Origin: Blastopirellula marina DSM 3645
GTDB lineage: Bacteria > Planctomycetota > Planctomycetia > Pirellulales > Pirellulaceae
DNA: 64,000 nt
Reading direction: 5' to 3'
Assembly (NCBI RefSeq): GCF_000153105.1
Contig: NZ_CH672376.1
Span: 4,117,315 to 4,181,314, forward strand
This document shows, one piece after another, positions 48,371 through 56,916 of this stretch (positions are counted from its first letter, which is position 1; each line of letters starts with the position of its first letter). A model generated the notes under the pieces. That model saw only the letters and a list, made by a program, of their open reading frames with translations. It did not search any database and had not been told where the DNA came from. The position numbers were made by a program, and so were the translations under genes.

Positions 48371-48916
48371 ATGGATAAAGACGACTTCACTGACAAGATG
48401 AAGCCCCAGGACGACCGTCGCCGCGACGACCCCGAAGAGCAACTGTGGGCCGGCAACTATTCGGTCAAAGATATGTATGGGACCTGGATCATTACCGCCG
48501 TGCTGTCGGTGACGGCTCTCGTGGTGGCTGGCGTCTTCTTTTTGGCGATGATTCCCGTCGTTCTAGGAGTAGTCGCCGTGGTCGCCGTGATCTGGATTTT
48601 TCTTCTGTGTCGCCTGGCTTGGCGCAAATGGAGCGTTCAATACGAACTGACGACGCAGCGCTTTGTTCACCAAAGCGGCATCCTGAGCCGGACGACCGAT
48701 CGGATCGAAGTGATCGATATCGACGACGTCACTTTCAATCAAAGCATTTTTGATCGCATGTTTGGGGTCGGCACGATCACCGTCACCTCCAGTGATCGTA
48801 CGCACCCCACATTGGTATTGGACGGGATCGAGGACGTCAAAAGGGTGGCGGACCTAATTGACGGCGCCCGACGAAAAGAGCGTATTCGCCGGGGAATTCA
48901 TATCGAAGCGGTGTGA
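48371..48916 (+). CDS. Bacterial PH-domain (YdbS/bPH2-type) membrane protein
   Basis: The 181-residue product has a charged cytoplasmic start (DKDDFTDKMKPQDDRRRDDPEEQLWAG), two membrane helices (WIITAVLSVTALVVAGVFFLAMIPVVLGVVAVVAVIWIFLLC, residues about 39-80) and a bacterial PH domain (YELTTQRFVHQSGILSRTTDRIEVIDIDDVTFNQSIFDRMFGVGTITVTSSD). Function is unknown. The TTQRF...GI...IEV..I....Q....R.....G.. pattern is characteristic of the family. Confidence 0.88.
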   Translation: MDKDDFTDKMKPQDDRRRDDPEEQLWAGNYSVKDMYGTWIITAVLSVTALVVAGVFFLAMIPVVLGVVAVVAVIWIFLLCRLAWRKWSVQYELTTQRFVHQSGILSRTTDRIEVIDIDDVTFNQSIFDRMFGVGTITVTSSDRTHPTLVLDGIEDVKRVADLIDGARRKERIRRGIHIEAV

Positions 48917-49126
48917 ATTGTAGGGCAGCTTACGCAATCCAAAGAGTCGCCGGTATCAACCGTTGTAAGCGTTGCTATCGGCGACTTTTCCGTTTCCAGC
49001 CACCTTACCGCGCCCTTAAAGAACTTTCATCCGGTCTTTTCGGAATGGTCGATATGTCAAGCAGTATCGGAACATGCGAACCGATGGTTAGCTTACGAAT
49101 CGATGATCGCTGGGGGCGGTTGACCC

Positions 49127-50752
49127 GTGATATGCAAACAAGTTTTCTCGACGCAACGAGTGCTCGCGATCGCCTGCCTGGCGGCCGCACTGGCAAGCAC
49201 TGGTTGTCTAATCGGACCCGATCATTGTGATCCTGGTGCGCCCTTCTTGCCGCATTGGAGTCGCCCTCTACCCGAGGGGCTGACCGACGAGCCAAACGAC
49301 TCGGTCGCGTGGTGGACCAAGTTTAATGACCCGGTTCTTTCCGAAATGATGGTTCGGACCGCTCAGCAAAACCTGACGCTGGGTCAGGCCTACGAACGGA
49401 TCGCCGAAGCGCGTGCTCAGCGGGCGATTGCTCGCGGCGGGTTGTTTCCCGATTTCTTTATGGACATGAGCTACAGCCGCATCAAGTCCAGCAACAACGG
49501 TAGCCCGATCGGTTTGACCTTCCAAACGCCGTCGTTCAACTATTGGAGCGCCTCGCTGGTCGACGCTTCTTGGGAAATCGACGTCTGGGGCGCCGTGCGG
49601 CGTAACTTGCAAGCCGCCAACGCTGATATCGACGTCGCGATCGAAGATCACAACGCGATCCTGGTGTCGCTGCAAGGTGATGTCGGCGCCAACTACGTGC
49701 AAGCTCGCACGCTGCAGCATCGTATCTTGATCGCCCAGCGCAACGTGCAGTTGCAACGGCAGTCATTGCAAATCGCGGAAACGAAGTTGGAAGCCGGTAC
49801 GGTCAGCAAGTTGGACGTTTATCAAGCTCGCTCTAACTTGTACTCGACCGAGTCGTTGATTCCGTCGCTTCGTCAGAATCTCGATATCGCCTACAACCGT
49901 CTGGCCGTGTTGCAGGGGATGCCGCCGCAAGACCTGACAAACGAAGTGATGGGCGCGCGACAGCTTTTCAAGATTCCTGACAATATCGCCGTCGGCTTGC
50001 CGATCGAAATCATCCGCCAGCGTCCTGATATTCGCATGGCCGAACGTCAGCTGGCTGCCCAAGCTTCGCGTATCGGCGTAGCGATGGCCGACATGTTGCC
50101 CCGCTTTACCTTGAACGGAACGCTAGGCGTCAACGCGACCAGTATCGATCAATGGTTCACCGGCGACAGTCTTGCTTACAACTTTGGCCCGACAGCGCGT
50201 TGGAACGTGTTGAGCTTTGGTCGCGTCTGGGGCAACATCGAATTCCAGCGAGCTCGCTGGCGTGAGCTGGTGAACAACTATCAGCAAACCGTGCTGGAAG
50301 CTTCGGAAGAAGTCGAGAACGCGATGATCTCGTATCGCTTCACCCAGGTTCGCGCCGACCAGCTCTATAAAGCGGTTGAAGCAGCCCAAGGCGCTTCGGC
50401 GATCTCGGAAGTTCAGTACGAGGGAGGCATCATCCCGTTCCAAACGCTCTTGGACGCTCAGCGGTTCCAGGCCGACTTGGAAGACCAGTATGTCGCGGCT
50501 CGCGGCGATACATATACATCGCTGGTAAACCTCTACAAGGCCCTGGGCGGCGGATGGCAAGAGCCGTTCGCATCTGGCAACCTGGGCGCCGACGAGAACC
50601 CGTTGGGTGAATTGCAGCTCGATCCGCAGACGATGCTGCCGGGGCCCGACGCAGCCGGAGCCAATCCGCTGGCCCCGGACAACCCGGTCCCGCCGATGGC
50701 GCCCGGCGAAGCGATCCCGCCGCCGATGATCATCCCGCAACCGATGAACTAG
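49127..50752 (+). CDS. NodT-type outer membrane efflux lipoprotein (TolC family)
   Basis: The 541-residue product has a signal with lipobox ASTGC (Cys27), then DSVAWWTKFNDPVLSEMMVRTAQQNLTLGQAYERIAEARAQRAIARGGLFP, typical of RND outer membrane lipoproteins, and the paired repeats of the TolC fold (NAILVSLQGDVGANYVQARTLQHRILIA; ASEEVENAMISYRFTQVRADQLYKAVEAAQGAS). It forms the outer channel of tripartite efflux pumps. The RND pump and membrane-fusion genes are not adjacent. The last about 60 residues are Pro/Ala-rich (PGEAIPPPMIIPQPMN), an unusual tail. A strong terminator follows. Confidence 0.93.
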   Translation: MICKQVFSTQRVLAIACLAAALASTGCLIGPDHCDPGAPFLPHWSRPLPEGLTDEPNDSVAWWTKFNDPVLSEMMVRTAQQNLTLGQAYERIAEARAQRAIARGGLFPDFFMDMSYSRIKSSNNGSPIGLTFQTPSFNYWSASLVDASWEIDVWGAVRRNLQAANADIDVAIEDHNAILVSLQGDVGANYVQARTLQHRILIAQRNVQLQRQSLQIAETKLEAGTVSKLDVYQARSNLYSTESLIPSLRQNLDIAYNRLAVLQGMPPQDLTNEVMGARQLFKIPDNIAVGLPIEIIRQRPDIRMAERQLAAQASRIGVAMADMLPRFTLNGTLGVNATSIDQWFTGDSLAYNFGPTARWNVLSFGRVWGNIEFQRARWRELVNNYQQTVLEASEEVENAMISYRFTQVRADQLYKAVEAAQGASAISEVQYEGGIIPFQTLLDAQRFQADLEDQYVAARGDTYTSLVNLYKALGGGWQEPFASGNLGADENPLGELQLDPQTMLPGPDAAGANPLAPDNPVPPMAPGEAIPPPMIIPQPMN

Positions 50753-50785
50753 GCGACCAAATTTTTCGCACCGATGCTTTGGTGA

Positions 50786-50819
50786 ACCGCGGGAGAGAAA
50801 TCTCCCGCGGTTTTTTTTT
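50786..50819 (+). terminator. Rho-independent terminator of the NodT-type gene
   Basis: ACCGCGGGAGA (50786-50796) and TCTCCCGCGGT (50801-50811) form an 11-bp stem closed by a GAAA tetraloop and followed by nine T. Confidence 0.93.
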
Positions 50820-50969
50820 GTGGCGAATCGCTTTTCCTGCGCTGCGCATCACGTGGGGCGCCGATCAGGCCAGAAAGCGTTGATCCGCACCCGTGGCGCG
50901 ATTTGTCTGATCTTTGTCATGGACGGAGCGTCCCTCCGTTTCTAAGCTTCATACGGAAGTCGTCACTAC

Positions 50970-51926
50970 TTGAATGCGAGAAAGACATTGAACCACAAGG
51001 ACAAAAGAAAGGTCCTGATCGTCGCGCCCCCGCAGGTTACGCTGATGGATGTGACGGGGCCGTGGGAGGTCTTCTGCCGCGCTGAGGCCATGTTTCCGGG
51101 AACCTATGATGTCGCCGTTGTCGCCGCCGAACCAGGGGCTCGGGTCAGCACCAAGTTTGGCCTCGATATCCGCTGCGAACACTCGGTTCATGAATTTCAG
51201 GGAGCGCTCGACACGGTGCTCGTCGCAGGTAGCCAGCAAGGCGTCGACGCCGCCGCCGATCCCGCTTTTCTCGCTTGGTTGCAAGATGCCGCCGCGCGCA
51301 CGCGTCGGATGGGCTCGGTCTGTACCGGCGTCTTTTATCTCGCCCAAGCGGGTCTGTTGGCCGGACGCAGGGTCACCAGTCATTGGCGTTACATCAACCA
51401 GCTCAAGACCCAATTTCCGGATCTGACGGTCGATCCCGAACCGATCTTCGTTGCTGATCGCGATATCTATACTTCCGCCGGCATTGCGGCAGGAATTGAT
51501 CTTGCTCTTGCGCTTGTCGAGCAAGACTGCGGACACGCGACGTCGCAGCAGATCGCGCAAGATCTCGTCATCTTCGTTCAGCGTCATGCGGATCAGACGC
51601 AACTCAGCTGGTCGCTGGCGCAGCGGATCGCCGATCACGATCCGATTCGTCAACTGCAGCGATGGGCGCCTGACAATCTGCAGTCGCTAACGACGGTCGA
51701 AGACATGGCGGCGCATGTCCACATGAGTCCGCGAAATTTCTCTCGACTCTTCAAACAGCAGACCGGCGTTAGTCCCGGCAGCTATCTGCGTCAACTGCGA
51801 GCCGAAGCTGGCGAGCGCCGCATGCAACAAGCGCCCGGCAAAACGAAAGAGCTTGCCGCCGAACTCGGTTTTGGCTGTGAAAAGTCGTTGCAACGCGCCA
51901 TCCAACAGAAAGGGAAAAAGTCTTAA
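50970..51926 (+). CDS. GlxA-family transcriptional regulator (DJ-1/PfpI plus AraC HTH)
   Basis: The 318-residue product has an N-terminal DJ-1/PfpI-like domain (KVLIVAPPQVTLMDVTGPWEVF, TVLVAGSQQGVDA, GSVCTGVFYLAQAGLLAGRRVTSHWRYINQL with the Cys elbow) and a C-terminal AraC-type DNA-binding domain (TTVEDMAAHVHMSPRNFSRLFKQQTGVSPGSYLRQLRAEAGERRM). Start is uncertain: TTG at 50970 or a TTG six codons later. It probably controls the adjacent isonitrile hydratase-like gene, 56 bp downstream. Confidence 0.9.
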   Translation: MNARKTLNHKDKRKVLIVAPPQVTLMDVTGPWEVFCRAEAMFPGTYDVAVVAAEPGARVSTKFGLDIRCEHSVHEFQGALDTVLVAGSQQGVDAAADPAFLAWLQDAAARTRRMGSVCTGVFYLAQAGLLAGRRVTSHWRYINQLKTQFPDLTVDPEPIFVADRDIYTSAGIAAGIDLALALVEQDCGHATSQQIAQDLVIFVQRHADQTQLSWSLAQRIADHDPIRQLQRWAPDNLQSLTTVEDMAAHVHMSPRNFSRLFKQQTGVSPGSYLRQLRAEAGERRMQQAPGKTKELAAELGFGCEKSLQRAIQQKGKKS

Positions 51927-51982
51927 ACGCAATCTCGATACGATTCTGCATTCTTGCTTAATTCCCGCCCCGTCCAACCATC

Positions 51983-52867
51983 GTGAAATCCGCCATGTCA
52001 ACGTATGATAACCATCGCCATGAATCCGCTTCCGACAAACTGCCGCTAACGCGCCGCCACCTGGTTCAACTTGCTACTTGGGGAATTGCCGCCGCTATGC
52101 TTCCTACTTCCAATGCATCTGCTCAAAGCCTAACCCAACAAGTCCCTGCCGCTTTCGGCAAGCTGCGAAACAAACCGGTGCTGGAGATCGGTGTCGTGAT
52201 CTTTCCCGGCATCGATCAGATTGACTTCACCGGACCGTTTGAAGTTTTGGTTAGAGTACCCGGCGCCAAAATTCGCATCATCGGCACGCAGGCCGATCCC
52301 GTTCGCGATTACAACGGGCTAGTGCTAACGCCAGAAATGACGCTCGCCGAAGCGCCGGAGTTGGATCTGCTCGTCGTTCCCGGCGGTCCCGGCCAACAGG
52401 CGTTGATGCAAAACGAACAACTACTGCAGTTCATCCGCCGCCATCACGCAACCGGCAAGCCGCTCTTCTCGGTCTGTACCGGTGCGCTGCTTTGCGGCGG
52501 CGCGGGCATTCTCGACGGACGTCGCGCTACTACGCATTGGTCGGCAATCGATTTGCTGCCTTATTTTGGCGCGATCGCCGTCGACCAGCGCGTCGTGATC
52601 GATGAAGAAATTGTCAGCGCCGCAGGCGTCACCGCAGGGATCGATGGCGCCCTGATCATCGCCGCGCTGCTGCGTGGCGATGTCGCAGCCCAACGAATCC
52701 AGTTGGGCATTCAATACGCGCCGGAACCGCCGTTCCAAGCGGGACTCCCTGCGACTGCGTCCGCCGACGTGCTTGATGATGTGACCGCCAAAATCAAATC
52801 ATTGACCGAATCACGCCTACAGACCGCAAAAGCTTTCGCGGCACAAATGAAGCGGCGCACCGACTAG
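51983..52867 (+). CDS. Exported isonitrile hydratase-like DJ-1/PfpI protein
   Basis: The 294-residue product starts with a twin-arginine-type signal (LTRRHLVQLATWGIAAAMLPTSNASA-QS), so it is probably exported folded. The rest matches isonitrile hydratase (InhA of Pseudomonas): GVVIFPGIDQIDFTGPFEVLVR, DLLVVPGGPGQQALM, LFSVCTGALLCGGAGILDGRRATTHWSAIDLL with the nucleophile Cys, and EEIVSAAGVTAGIDGALIIAALLRG. Known cytosolic members hydrate isonitriles to N-formamides. An exported version is unusual. It follows the GlxA-type regulator on the same strand. Confidence 0.85.
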   Translation: MKSAMSTYDNHRHESASDKLPLTRRHLVQLATWGIAAAMLPTSNASAQSLTQQVPAAFGKLRNKPVLEIGVVIFPGIDQIDFTGPFEVLVRVPGAKIRIIGTQADPVRDYNGLVLTPEMTLAEAPELDLLVVPGGPGQQALMQNEQLLQFIRRHHATGKPLFSVCTGALLCGGAGILDGRRATTHWSAIDLLPYFGAIAVDQRVVIDEEIVSAAGVTAGIDGALIIAALLRGDVAAQRIQLGIQYAPEPPFQAGLPATASADVLDDVTAKIKSLTESRLQTAKAFAAQMKRRTD

Positions 52868-52976
52868 AGCGGATGTCAGTTCTCGAGCCTTTTTGAGACG
52901 ACCGAACGCCAGCCTTTCATGGTTCTCGATTTGCTGCAGGCCCCATCGTCGCGATGTCGGGGGCCGCTTGGTATTG

Positions 52977-53393
52977 TTATTGGGTAGAATCCAAATCAAA
53001 GTCAAAGTTGTTTTCTCCCCGCTCGATCGTTCTCTTTAGTTCGGTCTCATCGTTGTATTTGGCGGGAACCTTCTCGGGTACGCCGGGATCTTGGACCTTG
53101 CCGTTGTCGGTCAGTACTCGGGCCTGAAACGTATGAATCCGAATCGAATGTTCACCCAGCAGCGCCCCTTCGGCGCCGGCGGCGAACTGCAGCTGAAAGT
53201 GTCCTTCCGCGTCGGTGGTCGCTTCCGACGTCCGTCCCCCGGCGACGGGATCAAACGCGACGGTAGCGCCGGCGAGCGGTTGTCCATCGAGAGTGACGGT
53301 TCCATGCACCTTACCCAATTGCGGACCACTCGAGCCAAAGCAGCCTGTCGTCAAGAGCAGCGCTAACCCCAAGAGGAATGCGTTCCGTTTCAT
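52977..53393 (-). CDS. Small lipoprotein, carboxypeptidase-regulatory-like, partner of DUF1559
   Basis: The 138-residue product has a lipobox (LLTTGC), then KVHGTVTLDGQPLAGATVAFDPV and TTDAEGHFQLQF, the classic carboxypeptidase-regulatory-like beta-sandwich, and ends VPAKYNDETELKRTIERGENNFDFDL. It is 82 bp downstream of a DUF1559 gene on the same strand and resembles the lipoproteins at 854 and 15050. Function is unknown. Confidence 0.82.
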   Translation of the reverse strand: MKRNAFLLGLALLLTTGCFGSSGPQLGKVHGTVTLDGQPLAGATVAFDPVAGGRTSEATTDAEGHFQLQFAAGAEGALLGEHSIRIHTFQARVLTDNGKVQDPGVPEKVPAKYNDETELKRTIERGENNFDFDLDSTQ

Positions 53394-53475
53394 CGTATTT
53401 TCCTGCAGGATGCCAACCCGATGTTCGCGCTTGCAGCGCGCGAGTCGGAGAGAAGGAGGGAGCGTAGGGCGTACG

Positions 53476-54438
53476 CTAGAAGTTGGAAACAGGATTCCCG
53501 TCGTCGCGACGAATCAGATACTCATAGGTGCTGTTCGTGGTGCTGTTGGTATTGTGGTCGATCGTTTCCGCGAGGAAATGAACGGACCCGTCGACAAACA
53601 GAAACAGGGCGCCGCCGGGATGGGTGCTGCTGAAACCTCGATCACATGCCGCATTGTTGGTGCAGTTCAGCGGCCAACGACCTGCGGCCGCAGGATAAGA
53701 ATATCCTTGGCGGCTATGGTCTTCGGTATCCCCATTGGCGATCAATTGCGTGGAGGCGCGTAGAGAAAAACCGGCCAGCATCCAGGCTCGCTCGCCGACC
53801 GCAATCGTATTGCTGCTGCCATCGGTGACGCGGGCAAAATTGACGTATTGTCCTTCCGAGTCTCTGCCCATGAAACCGTCCCAGTTAGCGCGTTCCAAGT
53901 TGTAGCTATCGTTCGATCCGACATAGCTGGACGTAGCGATCTGTAGGCACCCGGCGTCGGTGCAGTCGGTATTGCCGCCGGAGCCGGCGGGGACTTTGCG
54001 TTCGCTATTGAGTTCGGGCGCGGTGGACGAAGGACAGCGATAGCCATCGAATCCCGCTTCGGCCGATTTCAAGCGATCGGCGTCACCCAGAGAGAGCTCG
54101 CCAGCCAGCTTGCCGACTTGCAATTGATCGTACAGGTTGGATTGCTCGACAAACGGCAGAATAAATGCGCTCCAGGTCCAAGTGCCGCATTTCCCTTCAG
54201 GGCAGTTGCTCGCTAGAACCCGGGCCCTATCCAGCTGCAATGCCGGCGGAAATCGCTTTGCGACATCATGGTAATTGTGCAGCGCCAAGCCGATCTGTTT
54301 CAGATTGTTTGAGCATTGCATCCGGCGAGCAGCTTCGCGAGCTTGTTGAACCGCCGGTAATAGCAACGCGATCAGAACGCCGATGATCGCGATGACCACC
54401 AACAGTTCGACCAAGGTGAATCCTTTGGAGCGTGCCAT
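53476..54438 (-). CDS. DUF1559 prepilin-like protein
   Basis: The 320-residue product starts with the prepilin-like [37 protein letters not shown] helix, followed by [55 protein letters not shown] and the C-terminal [23 protein letters not shown], all DUF1559 marks. Several CxxxxC pairs in the middle could form disulfides. It is first in a two-gene unit with the lipoprotein at 52977. Confidence 0.93.
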   Translation of the reverse strand: MARSKGFTLVELLVVIAIIGVLIALLLPAVQQAREAARRMQCSNNLKQIGLALHNYHDVAKRFPPALQLDRARVLASNCPEGKCGTWTWSAFILPFVEQSNLYDQLQVGKLAGELSLGDADRLKSAEAGFDGYRCPSSTAPELNSERKVPAGSGGNTDCTDAGCLQIATSSYVGSNDSYNLERANWDGFMGRDSEGQYVNFARVTDGSSNTIAVGERAWMLAGFSLRASTQLIANGDTEDHSRQGYSYPAAAGRWPLNCTNNAACDRGFSSTHPGGALFLFVDGSVHFLAETIDHNTNSTTNSTYEYLIRRDDGNPVSNF

Positions 54439-54875
54439 CGGTAAAACTCCATCCAGTCAAGATACGGGATAAATTAATAGAAGTGCGAGACGCAATCCAT
54501 TCAATTGGCTTTAAGGGGTGGATAAGCATTGTAGTGATCCTGCGATTCTTTGGGAATAAAAATATCAATGTAAAGGAGTTTTTTTCTGCCGGCCCGCGGG
54601 GGAGGGGCTCGCCTGGGTGGTTTGTGAGGCGGTCCCTGTTCTTTACTTGGGCAGACGGCGGACGGAAAACGGCGCGGTTAAGAGAGGTCTCCGATATCGT
54701 GGAAACTTTGAGTCGGTAAGCGAAGCTTTTTGAGAAGACGCAGTGAGGGCATCGGGGACCGCAGAGCGCGGAAAGACTTGCGATGTCATGCTGCTTTTTG
54801 AGCGAAATGGTTCGCAAAAATAGCAACCAGTCGTCGCTGGAATCAAGGCCCTTGGTAAGGTACGCGAAATCAACT
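54439..54875. other. Intergenic region between DUF1559 and the M42-like gene
   Basis: About 440 bp without a recognised gene. The promoter of the minus-strand DUF1559 unit should lie here. Short frames have no motif. Confidence 0.4.
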
Positions 54876-55973
54876 TTACAAATAGGTCGACAACAAGCGA
54901 ATCGCCGCGGCGACCGATTCCAGCGATGCGGTTTCTTCCGCCGTGTGATAGCCGGTGGTCGGAATCTGCAGCGTGGTCCCGTTAATTTCTCCGCAGGTCG
55001 CTGCGGCCAAGCGCCCCAGTTCGGTCCTGCCGAGCGAGAGCGGTTTGCAGCGGTCTACGTTTTGCGATTCGATGTAGGCGTCTTTGAACATCGTGGTGAT
55101 CCCCAGGTCATTGCAGCGATTCTGCAATTCGTCGGTGATCCCCCCGGCGAACTCTCCACTGGCGTCTTTCCGCCGCAGCACCAGTTGCTGGGCCGTCGCC
55201 GTCGGCGTGCAGGGGAAGGGACTCGTGTCGACCACGATCAGCTTTTGCGTCGTCAAATGCTGCCGTTTGAACCACTCCAGCGCGTATCGCCAACTGCGGC
55301 CTGCTTCTTCCTGGGCCGTAAATAGGCACGTCCCCCGAAAACCTTTGCGAAACAGGTGGACCAGCATCGCGACCGACAACACGTTATCCAACTGGGCCGA
55401 GAGAAAACCATTCTCGATCTTCAACCGATCCAAAAACGAAATCGGCGTCCCCGGCTGTAGAAACTCGAGCCCGTTCAGTTCAAAGATCAAATTGTGTCGT
55501 TGCGGGCAGACATACGACCGCGTAATCGCCGCTTGTCCTAAATAGGTTCCGGCGTACGGCAGATGCGCCTGCACTCGCTGCCCGGCAAAGCGATCGCCGA
55601 TGTTGTACATCATCTGTTCTGAGACTGAGTCACCGGTCAAATCGCAACGATTGCTCGCGATAAACGCCGCATATTGAAACTCATTCGGCCCGGTGCAGAG
55701 TAGTCCATGCCGGTCGATATGGGCCGACAGGATCAGATCATACGGTCGCGGTCCCTGGGCGACCAAAACTCCTTGGTAATACTGAACCCGGGCGCCCACT
55801 TCTTCCAACTCGCGCCGCAAAACCCGAAAGAACGAATCCTCGGCGCCGACCACGCTTGGCTCGCGGATCAGCAACTGCAGGATGTCCAAAAAGTCGGCCA
55901 GGTCCGCGTCGATCAAAGGGGAACCGCTCAGATTTTCGGCGCCGGCAATCCGAGAAAAGGTCGCAATGCTCAT
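54876..55973 (-). CDS. M42/M20-type metallopeptidase
   Basis: The 365-residue product has the di-zinc peptidase ligands: SAHIDRHG (His-x-Asp), AQLDNVLSVAML (bridging Asp), TAQEEAGRSW (Glu-Glu general base and ligand), VVDTSPF (Asp) and the final PTTGYHTAEETAS (His). The order LDN...QEE...D...TxGYHTxEE fits M42 aminopeptidases. The ATG at 55973 (MSIATFSR) is chosen; the frame runs upstream to 56096 without similarity. Substrate is unknown. It is monocistronic on the minus strand. Confidence 0.8.
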   Translation of the reverse strand: MSIATFSRIAGAENLSGSPLIDADLADFLDILQLLIREPSVVGAEDSFFRVLRRELEEVGARVQYYQGVLVAQGPRPYDLILSAHIDRHGLLCTGPNEFQYAAFIASNRCDLTGDSVSEQMMYNIGDRFAGQRVQAHLPYAGTYLGQAAITRSYVCPQRHNLIFELNGLEFLQPGTPISFLDRLKIENGFLSAQLDNVLSVAMLVHLFRKGFRGTCLFTAQEEAGRSWRYALEWFKRQHLTTQKLIVVDTSPFPCTPTATAQQLVLRRKDASGEFAGGITDELQNRCNDLGITTMFKDAYIESQNVDRCKPLSLGRTELGRLAAATCGEINGTTLQIPTTGYHTAEETASLESVAAAIRLLSTYL

Positions 55974-56302
55974 GGAATCAGCACTCCGCAGGTTGCAAAA
56001 ACCGCCCGGCCGAATCAATGCATTTTGCGAGCCAAATCGGCTCCCTGGCATAGCGAAATCCGCAGTCCCCATCCCCCAGGTCGGACGAATGTTCAAGCGG
56101 TTTTAGGATCCGCGAGCCATTCAATATTGGTGATTTTACCCCCCATTTCATGGGTCATCGGACGGTTCAACATCGGCGGAAGCCGGAAAAACAATCACCA
56201 CTGATGGGGTTAATCGCGGAACTCCGGGGGGAAGTCTTGACCTTAGGGAGGGGCAGAAAGGATGATAGAAGCGATCACTTATTCGTTTCAAGGTAATTCG
56301 TT
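55974..56302. other. Intergenic region between the peptidase and the ECF sigma gene
   Basis: About 330 bp between divergent genes; no gene, repeat or known RNA was recognised. AAGG near 56290 is the likely ribosome binding site for the GTG start at 56303. Confidence 0.4.
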
Positions 56303-56896
56303 GTGTCCGATTCCGATTCCGTTTCCGAGTGGCTTCGCGGCCTGGAAGATGGAGATGCCGATGCCGCTCAAAAGCTTTGGGACCGCTTTTTTAAGAGATT
56401 GATGCTGCACGCAGATAATCGAATTGGGCGAGCGTTGGGGGGACGCGTCGAAGCGGAAGATATTGCCGCTTCAGTGTTTGAAAGTCTCTATATTGGAGCA
56501 CAACAGGGCCGATTCCAGTCGGTGAAAAATCGGGATGAACTTTGGTGGTTGCTGATGAAATTGGCCCATCGGAAGTTGATCAACGCCGTCCGATTTGAAA
56601 CAGCCGAGAAGCGAGGAGGGCGTAATCGCCCTATTTCTTTGAATAATGATCGGAGTTGTGGTTTTTTTGCGATTGTATCTAGAGAGCCCACTCCGGACGA
56701 CGTGATCGTTCTCGGTGAAGAATTGGAACGTGTCCTGACTCTCCTTCCCGAGGAGAGACTGAAAAAGATCGCGCAGCTGACTCTCGAAGGACTTACGGTG
56801 ATCGAAATCAGTCAGCAACTAGGGATTGCGACGGTGACAGTGACTCGTAAGAGGAAGTTGATCCGCAGTATCTGGCTACGTGATTTGCAAGAATAA
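56303..56896 (+). CDS. ECF-type RNA polymerase sigma factor (planctomycete group)
   Basis: The 197-residue product has sigma region 2 (LWDRFFKRLMLHADNRIG...VEAEDIAASVFESLYIGAQQGRF...ELWWLLMKLAHRKLINAVRFETAEKRGG) and region 4 (LLPEERLKKIAQLTLEGLTVIEISQQLGIATVTVTRKRKLIRSIW). Start is GTG at 56303. No anti-sigma gene is adjacent; instead a Ser/Thr kinase gene follows after 20 bp, the typical planctomycete pair in which the kinase is thought to control sigma activity. Confidence 0.9.
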   Translation: MSDSDSVSEWLRGLEDGDADAAQKLWDRFFKRLMLHADNRIGRALGGRVEAEDIAASVFESLYIGAQQGRFQSVKNRDELWWLLMKLAHRKLINAVRFETAEKRGGRNRPISLNNDRSCGFFAIVSREPTPDDVIVLGEELERVLTLLPEERLKKIAQLTLEGLTVIEISQQLGIATVTVTRKRKLIRSIWLRDLQE

Positions 56897-56916
56897 CGCC
56901 TGACAATCGCAAGAAG

